A stretch of 58,710 bases of DNA from Bacillota bacterium (GTDB lineage Bacteria; Bacillota; Clostridia; Acetivibrionales; DSM-1351): contig JAEWSZ010000103.1 in assembly GCA_023397905.1 (NCBI GenBank), positions 1 through 58,710 of the forward strand. Direction: 5' to 3'. Below the pieces are notes generated by a model. It saw nothing but the letters and a program-made list of their open reading frames with translations. It did not search any database and was not told the DNA's origin. Position 1 is the first letter of the stretch, and every line of letters begins with the position of its first letter. Both the position numbers and the translations under genes were made by a program. Of this stretch, positions 8,592 through 17,571 are shown one piece after another.

Positions 8592-9116
8592 CTAATGTAA
8601 AAGAATTTCACTCAAGGGTTTACGGGTTTTTTCATGCCGGTCCGGTGCTGCGGGCTGTCCCGCCTCGTAGCCTATGGCTAAAATATTAATAGGTTCAATA
8701 TGCTCCGGCAGATTGAATTCACGGCTGATAACCGCGGGATCGAAACCGCATATCCATACGCTTCCCAATCCCAGATCAGTAGCCTCCATCATCATGTGAT
8801 CGGTTGCGATACTGGTATCAATGTCTACAACGCTTTTATTGTTGTAAGGTATCACTCCTGCGGTGTTATGGTCACCGCAGGCGATAATAACCAATGGTGC
8901 ATGAAAGACGGATGGCGCATGATGGAAGGTTGCTTTTTCAACTTTTGCCAGCTCCTCTGCCTCCTGCAATACAATTAATTTAATAGGCTGCCTGTTTTCT
9001 CCTGAAGGTGCAACCCGTGCAGCTTCCAGTATTTTCTGTAGTTTATCCTCCTCGACTTTTTTTTCTGCGTACTTACGGGCAGAATATCTTTTTCTGGCCA
9101 ATTCTAAAAAATCCAT
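8592..9116 (-). CDS. Nitroreductase-family FMN oxidoreductase
   Basis: A 174-residue FMN enzyme with the family's N-terminal RKRYSARKY, PSGENRQP near residue 38 and GLGSVWICGF near 117, which bind FMN; IGYEAG near the end is also conserved. Such enzymes use NAD(P)H to reduce nitroaromatics, quinones or flavins. It is the first gene after the regulator and has a TGTAAC-N7-GTTACA site at 9250-9268 in front of it, which supports control by the Rrf2-type protein. No signal peptide or membrane segment is present. Confidence 0.9.
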   Translation of the reverse strand: MDFLELARKRYSARKYAEKKVEEDKLQKILEAARVAPSGENRQPIKLIVLQEAEELAKVEKATFHHAPSVFHAPLVIIACGDHNTAGVIPYNNKSVVDIDTSIATDHMMMEATDLGLGSVWICGFDPAVISREFNLPEHIEPINILAIGYEAGQPAAPDRHEKTRKPLSEILLH

Positions 9117-9249
9117 TTTTTCATCTCTCCTATCACTGTAAATTTATGTAATGGACACAGCATCCAGCCGTGTCTTTTTGCATATGAAAAATACGTAAAA
9201 AGCCCCTGCGAATAATTAAGTATTCTACAGATAGGTACCTCTATGTAAC

Positions 9250-9268
9250 TGTAACCGTTTCAGTTACA
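9250..9268. promoter_or_regulatory. Second Rrf2-type operator (TGTAAC-N7-GTTACA)
   Basis: The dyad TGTAACCGTTTCAGTTACA has the same half-sites and the same seven-base gap as the site overlapping the regulator's own promoter. It lies between the regulator and the nitroreductase gene. A candidate -10 TAGAAT on the minus strand is at 9222-9227, which would put the dyad over and just upstream of the -35 region. Confidence 0.6.
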
Positions 9269-9299
9269 ACAAGCTTTAAAAAAAATTGAATCTTTAAAT

Positions 9300-9728
9300 T
9301 CAACTTTTTTGCAATATATTTGTAACAACGTCTGCCATTGTGTAACTTTGCAGTACTTCTTCCATAGCCGATTGAGCTTTCGGTAATATTAACATTAATA
9401 CATTCTGGATATTTGCACCTATAATGCATTCCTGATTCGTATTTTCATGTATCTGAAAGAGCTTTTCATCTTCAACAACATCAACCGCTTTATATATATC
9501 AAAAAGTGTAATATCTTCAACAGGCTTTAAAAGATAAGCTCCGCCACATCCAATATTCACATCAACCAGTCCTGATTTTTTTAGCATGCCTATGATTCGC
9601 CTTACAACAACAGGGTTATTTTGTATGCTGGTTGCGATTACTTCAGAGGTACAAACTTTTTCGTTACCGATCTCCAATGCAGCAAGGATATGGATTGCTA
9701 CAGTAAATCTACTGCTTATTTGCATCAT
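9300..9728 (-). CDS. Rrf2-family transcriptional regulator (YwnA-like)
   Basis: A 142-residue winged-helix protein. ISSRFTVAIHILAAL, SEVIATSIQNNPVVVRRII and GAYLLKPVEDITLFDIYKAV are the usual Rrf2 DNA-binding and wing segments. The three closely spaced cysteines that hold a cluster in IscR and NsrR are missing; only C100 lies in that region, so it more likely senses thiol-reactive compounds, as proposed for YwnA-type members. It appears to repress itself: its consensus promoter carries a perfect dyad over the -10 box. ATGATG follows a GGGGG ribosome binding site. Confidence 0.88.
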   Translation of the reverse strand: MMQISSRFTVAIHILAALEIGNEKVCTSEVIATSIQNNPVVVRRIIGMLKKSGLVDVNIGCGGAYLLKPVEDITLFDIYKAVDVVEDEKLFQIHENTNQECIIGANIQNVLMLILPKAQSAMEEVLQSYTMADVVTNILQKS

Positions 9729-9738
9729 AAGGCCCCCT

Positions 9739-9774
9739 TGTAACCATTATAGTTACAGCCCATTTGTTTGTCAA
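9739..9774 (-). promoter_or_regulatory. Consensus sigma-A promoter overlapped by an Rrf2-type operator
   Basis: On the minus strand TTGACA (9769-9774) and TATAAT (9746-9751) are both exact consensus with a 17-base spacer. The dyad TGTAAC-N7-GTTACA (9739-9757) covers the -10 box, an arrangement expected for autorepression by blocking RNA polymerase. The start codon lies ten to twenty bases further on, so the mRNA leader is short. Confidence 0.75.
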
Positions 9775-9807
9775 TCTTTTTTTGTCTGCCCGCATATAAA
9801 GGGCAGG

Positions 9808-10971
9808 TTAACCATCAGTCTTATCTCCCGGTGCAAATAGTTTTTTTACAGTTCCGGCCGAATATAACGAGGGGGCTGCTGAGAAAAGTATACACAAAGC
9901 CAACGCTCCAATCGACGCAAATATCTTTATATTGAGTTCACCCGCTATTGATGGGGCTCCTTCTGAAAAAAAGAAAGGTATTAAAAAGTAGATTACGAGC
10001 CCTGCAACCCCTCCTATGACTCCCGAAGCCATCATGTGCATAGAAAAAAGGAGCTTTATATATCTGATTTGCATGCCGGTCTGGCTCAACAGCTTAATCT
10101 GCTCCGACTGTTTTTGTACATCTATCCATGATAACGCGGTCATAAATAAAGACATGCCGGCCAATAAAGCCAGACCGGCAAAAAGCAGCGGCAGCGCGTT
10201 TTCCTGCCGCCCTCTCCAATCCTCTCCGGCAGATAAGTAGGAGGGATCTGCCATATAGCCAAGAGAAGCCGCCTTATCTGAAACTTCCTGCATATCCCCG
10301 GCCTTTTGAACCTGCAGCAATATACAATCATAAGCTGTGGGTTTTCCATTTTCCCGGAGCACTGTTTTAGCAGCGGAAAAATCCATATATACCGTGGGCA
10401 GTGCGGTTTTTTTGCCATCTTTAATAATGCCGGAGACCCGTGAGACCACAGGTTTTACCTTTTCATCCATGGACAGGCTGAAATTCGCTTCCAGCCAATC
10501 TATATCTGGAGCATTGACTGTGCCTCCGGCAGCTGCTGCCTTCTCATCTTGATTTGAAAACAATTTACATGCTGCTTCGTTTAAAACCAGAACAGGCATA
10601 CGGCTGCTTTCCGGAAACAGCCCGCCTTTTTCAAATGTACTTGCTATATAGTCACGGCGGATTCCAAGTACAGTCACAAAAGCAGTATATTTCCCTGATG
10701 TAATTCCAACCGGCAAGCTCAGAACCGGAGTGCTGTTCCCTACGTGTTCAAGACTCATAAGCACCGACATATCCTGATCTGTCAACACCTTGCCCGGAGC
10801 GGCACTTAACCTGATTTCTCCGGGCGAATTCTGCTCATACCAAATACCCAAAAGTCCGGTCATGGCAAAGCATAGGCATAGTATACCCGCTGCAATGAAA
10901 ATGACATAAACCGCAGTGTAATGATGCTTTAGCCCTCTGTATGATAAATACAGGATATCATATGCTTTCAT
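9808..10971 (-). CDS. FtsX/MacB-like ABC transporter permease
   Basis: A 387-residue membrane protein with one N-terminal membrane helix (about 20-45), a large outside domain of some 210 residues and three C-terminal helices (about 260-380), the FtsX/MacB topology. The outside domain has the MacB-type stretch VTVLGIRRDYIASTFEKGG. Such permeases do not move substrates through the membrane but pass conformational change to envelope partners. It is last in the operon and overlaps the repeat-protein gene by 14 bases. Its likely ATPase partner is the LolD-like protein at 13608-14294, which seems to have lost catalytic residues. Confidence 0.8.
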   Translation of the reverse strand: MKAYDILYLSYRGLKHHYTAVYVIFIAAGILCLCFAMTGLLGIWYEQNSPGEIRLSAAPGKVLTDQDMSVLMSLEHVGNSTPVLSLPVGITSGKYTAFVTVLGIRRDYIASTFEKGGLFPESSRMPVLVLNEAACKLFSNQDEKAAAAGGTVNAPDIDWLEANFSLSMDEKVKPVVSRVSGIIKDGKKTALPTVYMDFSAAKTVLRENGKPTAYDCILLQVQKAGDMQEVSDKAASLGYMADPSYLSAGEDWRGRQENALPLLFAGLALLAGMSLFMTALSWIDVQKQSEQIKLLSQTGMQIRYIKLLFSMHMMASGVIGGVAGLVIYFLIPFFFSEGAPSIAGELNIKIFASIGALALCILFSAAPSLYSAGTVKKLFAPGDKTDG

Positions 10972-13624
10972 CGTGTTTTCCCCTGCCCTTCTTCCGGAAG
11001 AAACGGACTGAGAATATTACGCCGATGATTGCCCCTAACCCGATGACAGAGCCAATCCATTGACCTGCGCCGGCTTTTTCTTTCTGCTGTTTACCGGCCG
11101 GCGTAACCGGCTCAAGAATAATTGTAGAAAAAGGGATTTCCTGTGTTTCTTCGGTTCCTGAACTGTCCTCATAAATCAAGGTAATATTTCCCTGTGTTCT
11201 GCCATATTCCTCCGTCCCTCCTGCGGCATTTTCAGATTTCTTTGATTGAATGTCAACATCCATCAGGCCAGTCATGCTTGTTCCGGCTTCCATATTACCG
11301 ATAAAGGCCACCCCTGCCTGGTTCATTCCGGGCGCCTCCAGTTTAAAACGAACGTTGTAAAGTTTGTCTTTTCCCAGGTTCAGCACGTTCATGGATACTG
11401 ACAGAGTTTCACCTGCGTGAACCTTTTCCGGTATTGCCGGAGCTTCAGCTTCTATCCGTGCCGCCTGCTTAATCTGTACGGTAATTTCACCCTCTGCCGT
11501 CATGGGCATTGCTTTTGCATCCTCATATTCCATGGCAAAATTAAGTTTTTGCGGAGCAGCGGGCGCGTTGGCATATACCTGGTAATCCAGATTTAAAACG
11601 ATTGTCCCTCCCGGGGCTATTGCTTTAAAGTAAAAGGTATTGCTCTCATTTTCCAGGATGAAATCGGCGGACGTGCTGCTTACAGTCACTTTTATGTTCT
11701 TCACAGCCTGTGCCTCGTTTGTGTTCAGAATTGTCACAGCAGTCGAAAATTCTTTGCCTGCCAATACCGGCGCCGGATTAACACTGTAGTTCGATATCAT
11801 GAGTTTTGGCTGCGATTGTGGTGTATCCGCCGTCTGCGAATTTCCATCCTTTCCGTCTGAAACGGTTACATAGGCTGTAAAGGCCTGTGTTATTCTCTCC
11901 CCTCCGGAAGTCTGTGCCTCAATATTAATAACAACCGGGTATGTACCATTGATCCTGTCGGGAGAAAGCTCCAGTTTCAACTGTACAAGATATGCTTCCT
12001 CTTTCCCGCCGCTGCTCAGCGTTTGCATGCCGAGTGCCACGGTCTTGTTATAATTCTTATAAATGAAGGGTGATGAAGCCGGCGGTCCCAAATCCGAGTT
12101 AATGGTAATACTGTTGTTTTTAACCGGACCAGCGCTTAAAAGGGGAAGTATGACAGAGACAGAGCCGCCGCTGACTTCAGGCAGATATCCCTCGTCATAA
12201 GGCTTGTTCATGCCTTTATATTTGTTTTTGTTATCTATGGAAAACCAGACGGAGGCTCCGGAATCCATACCGTCTGTGATGGTGACATAGACCGTGAAGG
12301 TCTGCCGGAACACTGTTCCCTGTGCATCCCGGCCTTCGGCGCTTACTTCAACAGGATAGGTCCCATTTACACGGTTTGCCTCAAGGTCAAGATTTAGATG
12401 CACCAGATAGGAATACTTCTTGGAAGAACCATCTGTTTTGTTATAACCGCCTTTAACTGTCTGTTCATAGTTCTTAAAGACAAAGGGAGACACAGAAGGC
12501 GCGCCCAGATTCGCCGTGACGGTAAGCTGATTTGAATAAAGCTTTCCCTCGCACAAAAGAGGCATAATAATTGTGGCAGCGCCGTTTTTTACAACTGGCA
12601 TATACCCCTGGCTATAGGACAGCGCCATTCCCTCGTACCGGGATTGGCCGTCAATTGTGATATTGGGATGTAGGGAATCCGGCTCCGGTATGCCTGGAGC
12701 TTTTCCGTCCGTAATATGGACATAAACAGTGAAGGATTGTCTGAAAACCGTTCCGGATATGTTTCTGCCTTCCACGCTGATTACAACGGGATAATTCCCA
12801 TTGTTTGGGTTTTGCTTCAGGGTCAGCTCCAGATGAACCAGATAGGAATACTTTGGGGAGAAACTCTCTATTTTATTGTATTGACCGCTGACAGTCTGCC
12901 CATAGTTCTTAAAAACGAAGGGGGCTGAAGCTGCATCGCCCAAATCAGGCGTAATGGTAAGCTGATTGTTATATAGGCTTCCGTCACATAGAAGCGGCAA
13001 TATGATTGTCGCCACACCATTTTTAACCGTAGGGACATAGCCCTGGCTGTATGACTCCGCCATTCCCTCATAACGATGAACATTGTCAATTGTAATATTT
13101 GCCTGTATCGGCTCCGATACAGGCGCCGGAGTTGAATCAGGGTTTTTGCCGTCCGTAATAATCACATAGGATGTAAAAGATTGTTTAAAATCTCCGTTTG
13201 GTGTTTCACCGCTTACCTCGAAGGTTACGGGATAGGTACCGTTCACTCTATTATTTGAGAGTGTAAAATCAAACTCCACAAGATAGGAGGATATGGTACT
13301 GCCTCCGCCGTTTACAGTGTTATTTGCAAGCGACACCGTTTTCTCATAGTTCAAGAATACAAAGGGCGAATTTGCTGTATCCCCTAAATCCGGCCTTACA
13401 TTGATTTTGTCGCCTGTAATCTGACTATTGGCAAGCAATGGCAAAATAATCGTTGCCACTCCATTCTTAACCGCAGGCAAATACCCTTGATTATAGGCTT
13501 TGTTCATGCCTTCATAGACATTCGCGTTATCTATTGAAATGGATGGGACAGCAGCCATTGCCGCAACCGGTAATATATTAAGCGCCAATACAAATATTAA
13601 AATATAACTAATAAATCGTTTCAT
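10958..13624 (-). CDS. Membrane-anchored surface protein with four repeated ~140-residue modules and CARDB-like domains
   Basis: The 888-residue product has a signal peptide (1-25) and a C-terminal membrane helix (about 853-875) followed by a short basic tail. The outside part starts with four copies of a module that opens YEGMxxxYxQGYxPxVKNG (YKGM... in the fourth), continues ILPLL, then PDLGDxxxxPFVFKNY, and closes TYPV...TVYVxITDGK. Copies start near residues 36, 175, 320 and 460. Two CARDB-like adhesive beta domains follow (about 605-720 and 725-835). AGGAGG lies before the ATG. It lies between an ABC ATPase and an FtsX-like permease, so it may be the outside partner of that permease. The function is unknown. 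Confidence 0.75.
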   Translation of the reverse strand: MKRFISYILIFVLALNILPVAAMAAVPSISIDNANVYEGMNKAYNQGYLPAVKNGVATIILPLLANSQITGDKINVRPDLGDTANSPFVFLNYEKTVSLANNTVNGGGSTISSYLVEFDFTLSNNRVNGTYPVTFEVSGETPNGDFKQSFTSYVIITDGKNPDSTPAPVSEPIQANITIDNVHRYEGMAESYSQGYVPTVKNGVATIILPLLCDGSLYNNQLTITPDLGDAASAPFVFKNYGQTVSGQYNKIESFSPKYSYLVHLELTLKQNPNNGNYPVVISVEGRNISGTVFRQSFTVYVHITDGKAPGIPEPDSLHPNITIDGQSRYEGMALSYSQGYMPVVKNGAATIIMPLLCEGKLYSNQLTVTANLGAPSVSPFVFKNYEQTVKGGYNKTDGSSKKYSYLVHLNLDLEANRVNGTYPVEVSAEGRDAQGTVFRQTFTVYVTITDGMDSGASVWFSIDNKNKYKGMNKPYDEGYLPEVSGGSVSVILPLLSAGPVKNNSITINSDLGPPASSPFIYKNYNKTVALGMQTLSSGGKEEAYLVQLKLELSPDRINGTYPVVINIEAQTSGGERITQAFTAYVTVSDGKDGNSQTADTPQSQPKLMISNYSVNPAPVLAGKEFSTAVTILNTNEAQAVKNIKVTVSSTSADFILENESNTFYFKAIAPGGTIVLNLDYQVYANAPAAPQKLNFAMEYEDAKAMPMTAEGEITVQIKQAARIEAEAPAIPEKVHAGETLSVSMNVLNLGKDKLYNVRFKLEAPGMNQAGVAFIGNMEAGTSMTGLMDVDIQSKKSENAAGGTEEYGRTQGNITLIYEDSSGTEETQEIPFSTIILEPVTPAGKQQKEKAGAGQWIGSVIGLGAIIGVIFSVRFFRKKGRGKHDESI

Positions 13625-14294
13625 ACACTTCCTCCTGAATCATGCCGTCTTTAAGTAAAAAACGCCTGTCTGCCAACCGGGCGGCCTCCCGATTGCCGGT
13701 AAGCAAGACCAATGTTGTCCCTTCCTGCCGAAGGATTATCTTCAACTGTTCCATAAATTGAAGCGACTCCGAAGCGTTCAAATTCCCGGTTATTCCATGG
13801 GCAAGCAAGATCGCCGGGACCTTTACCATGGCTCTTGCCAATGAAATCTTTTGCTTTTCCAGGGGGCTTAACCCCCGTGGGAAATTATTTCTTCTCTCTG
13901 CCATTCCAACTCTTTGCAGCCAGGCCGCAGATTTATACAGCCTATCGCTCCTATCCATATTTTCAACTGCCAATGGCAGCGATGTGTTCTCCAGAATGGT
14001 CAGTCCGGGCAAAAAAACCGGCGAACGCTGCATTATACCAATATGCTTACACCTAAGAGCCGCAGATTTCTTATCATTTTCTGCCTGCATAAGCTGCTCC
14101 AGCACAAAAATACAACCTTCACTGGGCTTTTCCATCCCTGCAATCAGCTGAAAAAGAACACTTTTCCCGCTGCCCGGCAGTCCATAAATTGCGACGGACT
14201 CTCCTTCATAAATAGTCAGGTTAATATCCCGGAGGCCTCTTTCGCTGGAGTCATACCATTTTACAACATTAACCAGCCTTAATATTTCTTTCAT
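13608..14294 (-). CDS. LolD/MacB-type ABC ATP-binding protein with degenerate catalytic motifs
   Basis: A 228-residue nucleotide-binding protein. The Walker A loop GLPGSGKS is intact (about 38-45), so ATP may bind. The signature is LSPLEKQK where LSGGQQQR is usual. Walker B and its extension read LLAHGITGNLN instead of LLADEPTGNLD, so the magnesium aspartate, the catalytic glutamate and the D-loop aspartate are all changed. The switch histidine position reads TGN instead of THD. ATP hydrolysis should be absent or very slow. The start ATG overlaps the preceding stop as TGATG; a GTG one codon earlier is possible. No frameshift or stop is present, so the gene is kept as a full frame and has probably taken a regulatory or structural role. 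Confidence 0.85.
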   Translation of the reverse strand: MKEILRLVNVVKWYDSSERGLRDINLTIYEGESVAIYGLPGSGKSVLFQLIAGMEKPSEGCIFVLEQLMQAENDKKSAALRCKHIGIMQRSPVFLPGLTILENTSLPLAVENMDRSDRLYKSAAWLQRVGMAERRNNFPRGLSPLEKQKISLARAMVKVPAILLAHGITGNLNASESLQFMEQLKIILRQEGTTLVLLTGNREAARLADRRFLLKDGMIQEEVYETIY

Positions 14295-14935
14295 CACCGC
14301 ACCACCGTTAATATTCCTGAATCCATTTCACAGACAGTATCGCATAGAACATCAATATCCTGGCCGTTATGGCTGGCAAGCACGATGGTTTTTCCTTGTT
14401 CCCTTAGACCTAAAATCAGCTTTCTCATTTCCTCCACACCTCGTTTATCCAAGCCATTGAAAGGTTCGTCCAAAATAAGCAGGGAAGGATTCTCCATGAT
14501 CGCCTGCGCGATACCCAGGCGCTGACGCATTCCGAGAGAATATTTATTGACCGGTTTTTTCATGTCCGGATTTAAGCCCACCCGTATGATTGCATCACGG
14601 ACACTGGCATTGTTGATCCTCCGTTTCAGTGAAGCGAGGATCTGCAGATTCTTTATGCCGGTAAGAGACGGAAGGAAGCCTGGCGTTTCAATAATAATGC
14701 CTAAATTGTCAGGGAAGTCCACATCTTTGCCTACCTGCTTATAATGAACAAGGATTTTCCCCTTTGTGGGAAGTAAAAATCCACAAATGCATTTCATCAA
14801 TACCGTTTTTCCGCTGCCGTTATTTCCAATGATTCCATGAATTTTACCTTCCTCAAAATCATGGGACACATCTTTTAAGACCTGCTCTTGCCCGAAAGTT
14901 TTATATACATGCTCCACCCGGATAGCCGCATCCAT
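14294..14935 (-). CDS. ABC-2 type transporter ATP-binding protein (intact motifs)
   Basis: A 213-residue ATPase of the CcmA/BcrA type. Walker A is GNNGSGKT (about 37-44), the signature is YSLGMRQRLG, Walker B is LLILDEPFNGLD, and the switch is ASHN, all complete. It should power the two ABC-2 permeases encoded upstream (15850-17503), exporting a peptide, lipid or polymer, or giving resistance to a membrane-active compound. The substrate is not shown. It overlaps the degenerate ATPase gene by one base, so the intact and the degenerate ATPase are made in similar amounts. Confidence 0.9.
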   Translation of the reverse strand: MDAAIRVEHVYKTFGQEQVLKDVSHDFEEGKIHGIIGNNGSGKTVLMKCICGFLLPTKGKILVHYKQVGKDVDFPDNLGIIIETPGFLPSLTGIKNLQILASLKRRINNASVRDAIIRVGLNPDMKKPVNKYSLGMRQRLGIAQAIMENPSLLILDEPFNGLDKRGVEEMRKLILGLREQGKTIVLASHNGQDIDVLCDTVCEMDSGILTVVR

Positions 14936-14989
14936 TTTTCATCCCTCCAGTTTGTAATAGTGAGTTAAGAAAGTCTTGGCAATAGCCTC

Positions 14990-15781
14990 TTATTTTTTTA
15001 GATAATCCAGAATTCCCTGGGCTATACCGTCTGCCAATTTGCCCTGATATTCACCCTCCTGCAGCAGTTCTCTGTCTTTGCCGGTTGTGATAAATCCCAT
15101 CTCCACCAGTGCGGCCGGAATGTCTGCCTCACGGAGGACAAGATAATTGGCGGTTTTCACTCCCCGGTTACTTGCTCCGGTTTGTCCGATTGCCGACGTT
15201 TGAATATAGTTGGCCAGCTGCTCTGATTGCCCTCCGGTTTTGTAACAATAGGTTTCTATTCCGCTTATATTGTCACTTTCAGCTGCGTTGGTATGAATGC
15301 TGACAAATAAGACCGCATCGCTTTTGTTAGCTATGCCGGCTCTATTATCAAGAGAAATAAATTTATCATCCTCACGGGTCATGATCACATTAATTCCCGC
15401 GTTCTCTATGATATCCTGCACCAGCAGTGCTACCGCCAGGTTGATATCTGCTTCCTTGAGTCCGTTGGACACTGCTCCCGGATCACTGCCCCCATGCCCT
15501 GGATCTATGACTATGGTCAAACCGTTTTTTATGGTATTGCCGTCTTTGCTGCCTGAAGGTTTTGCTTCAGGTATATTGGAGGAGCCTCTTATATTCTCAT
15601 TTGTGGGTAGGGTCGCATTTCTCCGGCTTGCTGTGCGGTCACTATCAGTTTCATATGTAGATGTCTGCCTGACCGCACCTCTTATGTTTCTGGAATCGGA
15701 AGCGGCAGCATATGCCATCGTCGCTCCAAACAGGGACATCATACACAAAGTTACTATCAGTATTAAAAAGCATCTTTTCAT
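14990..15781 (-). CDS. Exported N-acetylmuramoyl-L-alanine amidase (Amidase_3)
   Basis: A 263-residue zinc amidase that cuts the bond between N-acetylmuramic acid and L-alanine in peptidoglycan. A signal peptide occupies about residues 1-26 and a polar linker runs to about 85. The catalytic domain has VIDPGHGGSDPGA with the first zinc histidine, LFVSIHTNA with the second, and ALVEMGFIT with the catalytic glutamate. There is no SPOR or cell-wall-binding domain. GGAGG lies before the ATG. An amidase inside an ABC transporter operon suggests local wall opening or recycling linked to that transporter. Confidence 0.92.
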   Translation of the reverse strand: MKRCFLILIVTLCMMSLFGATMAYAAASDSRNIRGAVRQTSTYETDSDRTASRRNATLPTNENIRGSSNIPEAKPSGSKDGNTIKNGLTIVIDPGHGGSDPGAVSNGLKEADINLAVALLVQDIIENAGINVIMTREDDKFISLDNRAGIANKSDAVLFVSIHTNAAESDNISGIETYCYKTGGQSEQLANYIQTSAIGQTGASNRGVKTANYLVLREADIPAALVEMGFITTGKDRELLQEGEYQGKLADGIAQGILDYLKK

Positions 15782-15849
15782 TTTGAACCTCCGTCGTTTT
15801 TATAAGTTTGTTTTTATCTGCCTTCACATGAAAGCGGCTATTGCGCAAA

Positions 15850-16746
15850 TCAACCTTCCGTACCGGTAAAGTTAAAGTTATAGGTCCGTATAGCTAATAA
15901 AGCTGAAGAATAGCAAATCAGTATCAATCCTCCGAACAATGCCATGCTTTGCCACATACGCGGTAAAAGATCATATCCGAAATTGTGCATATGGTAAGTG
16001 GCATGATTAAGAGGTGAGAGCCAGCCTACCACCACATTTGCCTTATACATCAGCTCGTCCGGCAGATTAAAGAGCGCTTTTATCAATTCCGGATTAAGCA
16101 GAAAACCGTACAGGCTGAAAATGAAAATCCCCACAACACCCCAAAATTGTCCCCTTACAATATTGAGGGTCAGCATGATAAAGGCCATAAGCAACGTATA
16201 AAGCAGCATCAATACAAAGATCGTACCCATACACGCATAAGGAGTTGTCATCTCCAAGGTTTTCACCATGGCCGGAAGGGCTACGTTCTTTCCTGCTCCT
16301 GAATAGCCCAGTATGGCAGCCGTTTCGCTCCACATATTATTGGGGAATGAATTCTGCATGCATAAAAGCATAGTTGAGAAAAGAATAAAAAACAGATATA
16401 TGCCTGTGGCAAGCACAATATATAGCGCCTGCCCCATCAGCCATATTTTCCGGTCAATGCGCATCAGGTAAAAAGGGATCCCTGTTCCTAAAAAGGGGAT
16501 GTCTGCAAACAAAAGCACCAGCAGCAAAGATGAAAGCAAAATAGAATTCGCATCTCCAAAAGTCCAGACAAAAGCTTCCACAACCTGCATTGAAGTATTG
16601 AATTCCCGGGCAAAACGCACCGCCTTGTCGGACAATAAAAAGCACAGGATAAAAGCTAAAGAAAAAGTAATTATAATTCGAGGATTCTTATACCATCCTC
16701 GAAAGTTATATAAAGCTACAGACCATATTTTCCGAATTTTATTCAT
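15850..16746 (-). CDS. ABC-2 type transporter permease
   Basis: A membrane protein of about 298 residues with six predicted helices, beginning MNKIRKIWSVALYNFRGW, a cytoplasmic start often seen in ABC-2 permeases. The ATG is chosen over an upstream TTG because GGAAGGA lies eight bases before it. The gene overlaps the preceding permease by eight bases, so the two probably form the membrane pair of one exporter with the ATPase at 14294-14935. The substrate is unknown. Confidence 0.8.
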   Translation of the reverse strand: MNKIRKIWSVALYNFRGWYKNPRIIITFSLAFILCFLLSDKAVRFAREFNTSMQVVEAFVWTFGDANSILLSSLLLVLLFADIPFLGTGIPFYLMRIDRKIWLMGQALYIVLATGIYLFFILFSTMLLCMQNSFPNNMWSETAAILGYSGAGKNVALPAMVKTLEMTTPYACMGTIFVLMLLYTLLMAFIMLTLNIVRGQFWGVVGIFIFSLYGFLLNPELIKALFNLPDELMYKANVVVGWLSPLNHATYHMHNFGYDLLPRMWQSMALFGGLILICYSSALLAIRTYNFNFTGTEG

Positions 16747-17503
16747 GCCCAAGTTTCCTTCCCGCGTAAAAACTAAATCCCAGGCTGATAAGTATTATCA
16801 GCTCTGATAGAAAGATAATCACACCCCAATTTCCAAACCTCCATGAAGCGGACGGATTCAACCACTCCTTCGGATACCAGCAGTAGAGCGTATTAAAGTA
16901 CCGCTCATGCAATATGACGAGAACATAAAATACAATAAAGGGTGATGCATAAGCCATATACCGGCTATTCGTCATACTTGCCAAAACAAAACCAACCAGT
17001 GACCAGAATGCTCCTGAAAAGAAGAACATTCCCATCCTTCCAAGCAATTGGGGAACCTGCTGTGTTGCCGTAGCATTTGAATTTACAACAGATTCCATAG
17101 GTGCAAGAAAGAGCCCCGATAAAATGTAAGACAGCAGAATTCCTGCCAAAAGCACTAGTCCCCCTGAAGTAGCACAGGCACAAAGTTTTCCCACAATGTA
17201 TTTTTTGACCCCGCAGCGTGGCAAAAATTGCTTTGTAAAGCCACTTTGCATGTCATCAACATAAGCCGTGGTAAATGGAAGTGTACAAAAAATCGGTGCT
17301 GCCAGAATAATCAAGTCACTGGGCAATATATCCAATATGGCTTTAACATGGTATCCCGCTTCCAGTTGTCCTCCGCCTGAAAGAACTGAGTATGCGCCTT
17401 CAAGCAGGGAAAGTAAAATGATAATTGCCATACCGAGCGTTCCTGCCAGAAAGCCTCTTGATGTTAAGGCCTGTTTTATATCTGAATGGCAAATATTGCG
17501 CAT
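16739..17503 (-). CDS. ABC-2 type transporter permease, first gene of the envelope operon
   Basis: About 255 residues with six predicted membrane helices; PFTTAYVDDMQSGFTKQFLP is a family-like cytoplasmic loop. GGGAGGG precedes two adjacent ATG codons; the second is used here because its spacing is better, while 17506 is equally possible. It is the first of seven tightly spaced minus-strand genes. Upstream is a 9-bp leader hairpin and the shared regulatory region with the two-component system. Confidence 0.8.
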   Translation of the reverse strand: MRNICHSDIKQALTSRGFLAGTLGMAIIILLSLLEGAYSVLSGGGQLEAGYHVKAILDILPSDLIILAAPIFCTLPFTTAYVDDMQSGFTKQFLPRCGVKKYIVGKLCACATSGGLVLLAGILLSYILSGLFLAPMESVVNSNATATQQVPQLLGRMGMFFFSGAFWSLVGFVLASMTNSRYMAYASPFIVFYVLVILHERYFNTLYCWYPKEWLNPSASWRFGNWGVIIFLSELIILISLGFSFYAGRKLGHE

Positions 17504-17544
17504 CATAAACCCTCCCTTCTCATTCGTTCCCATTCATCATAAAT

Positions 17545-17571
17545 CTCCTATGCCTAATCGCTGCATAGGAG
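17545..17571 (-). promoter_or_regulatory. Leader hairpin of the envelope operon
   Basis: CTCCTATGC and GCATAGGAG pair perfectly around a nine-base loop, about 40 bases upstream of the first permease start. It has no T-run after it and is close to the ribosome binding site, so control of translation or mRNA stability is more likely than termination. Confidence 0.4.

Noticed and set aside
13608..14294. Calling the degenerate ATPase gene a pseudogene
   Set aside because: The frame is full length, has overlapping translation signals on both sides and an intact P-loop, so loss of activity without loss of the protein is more likely.
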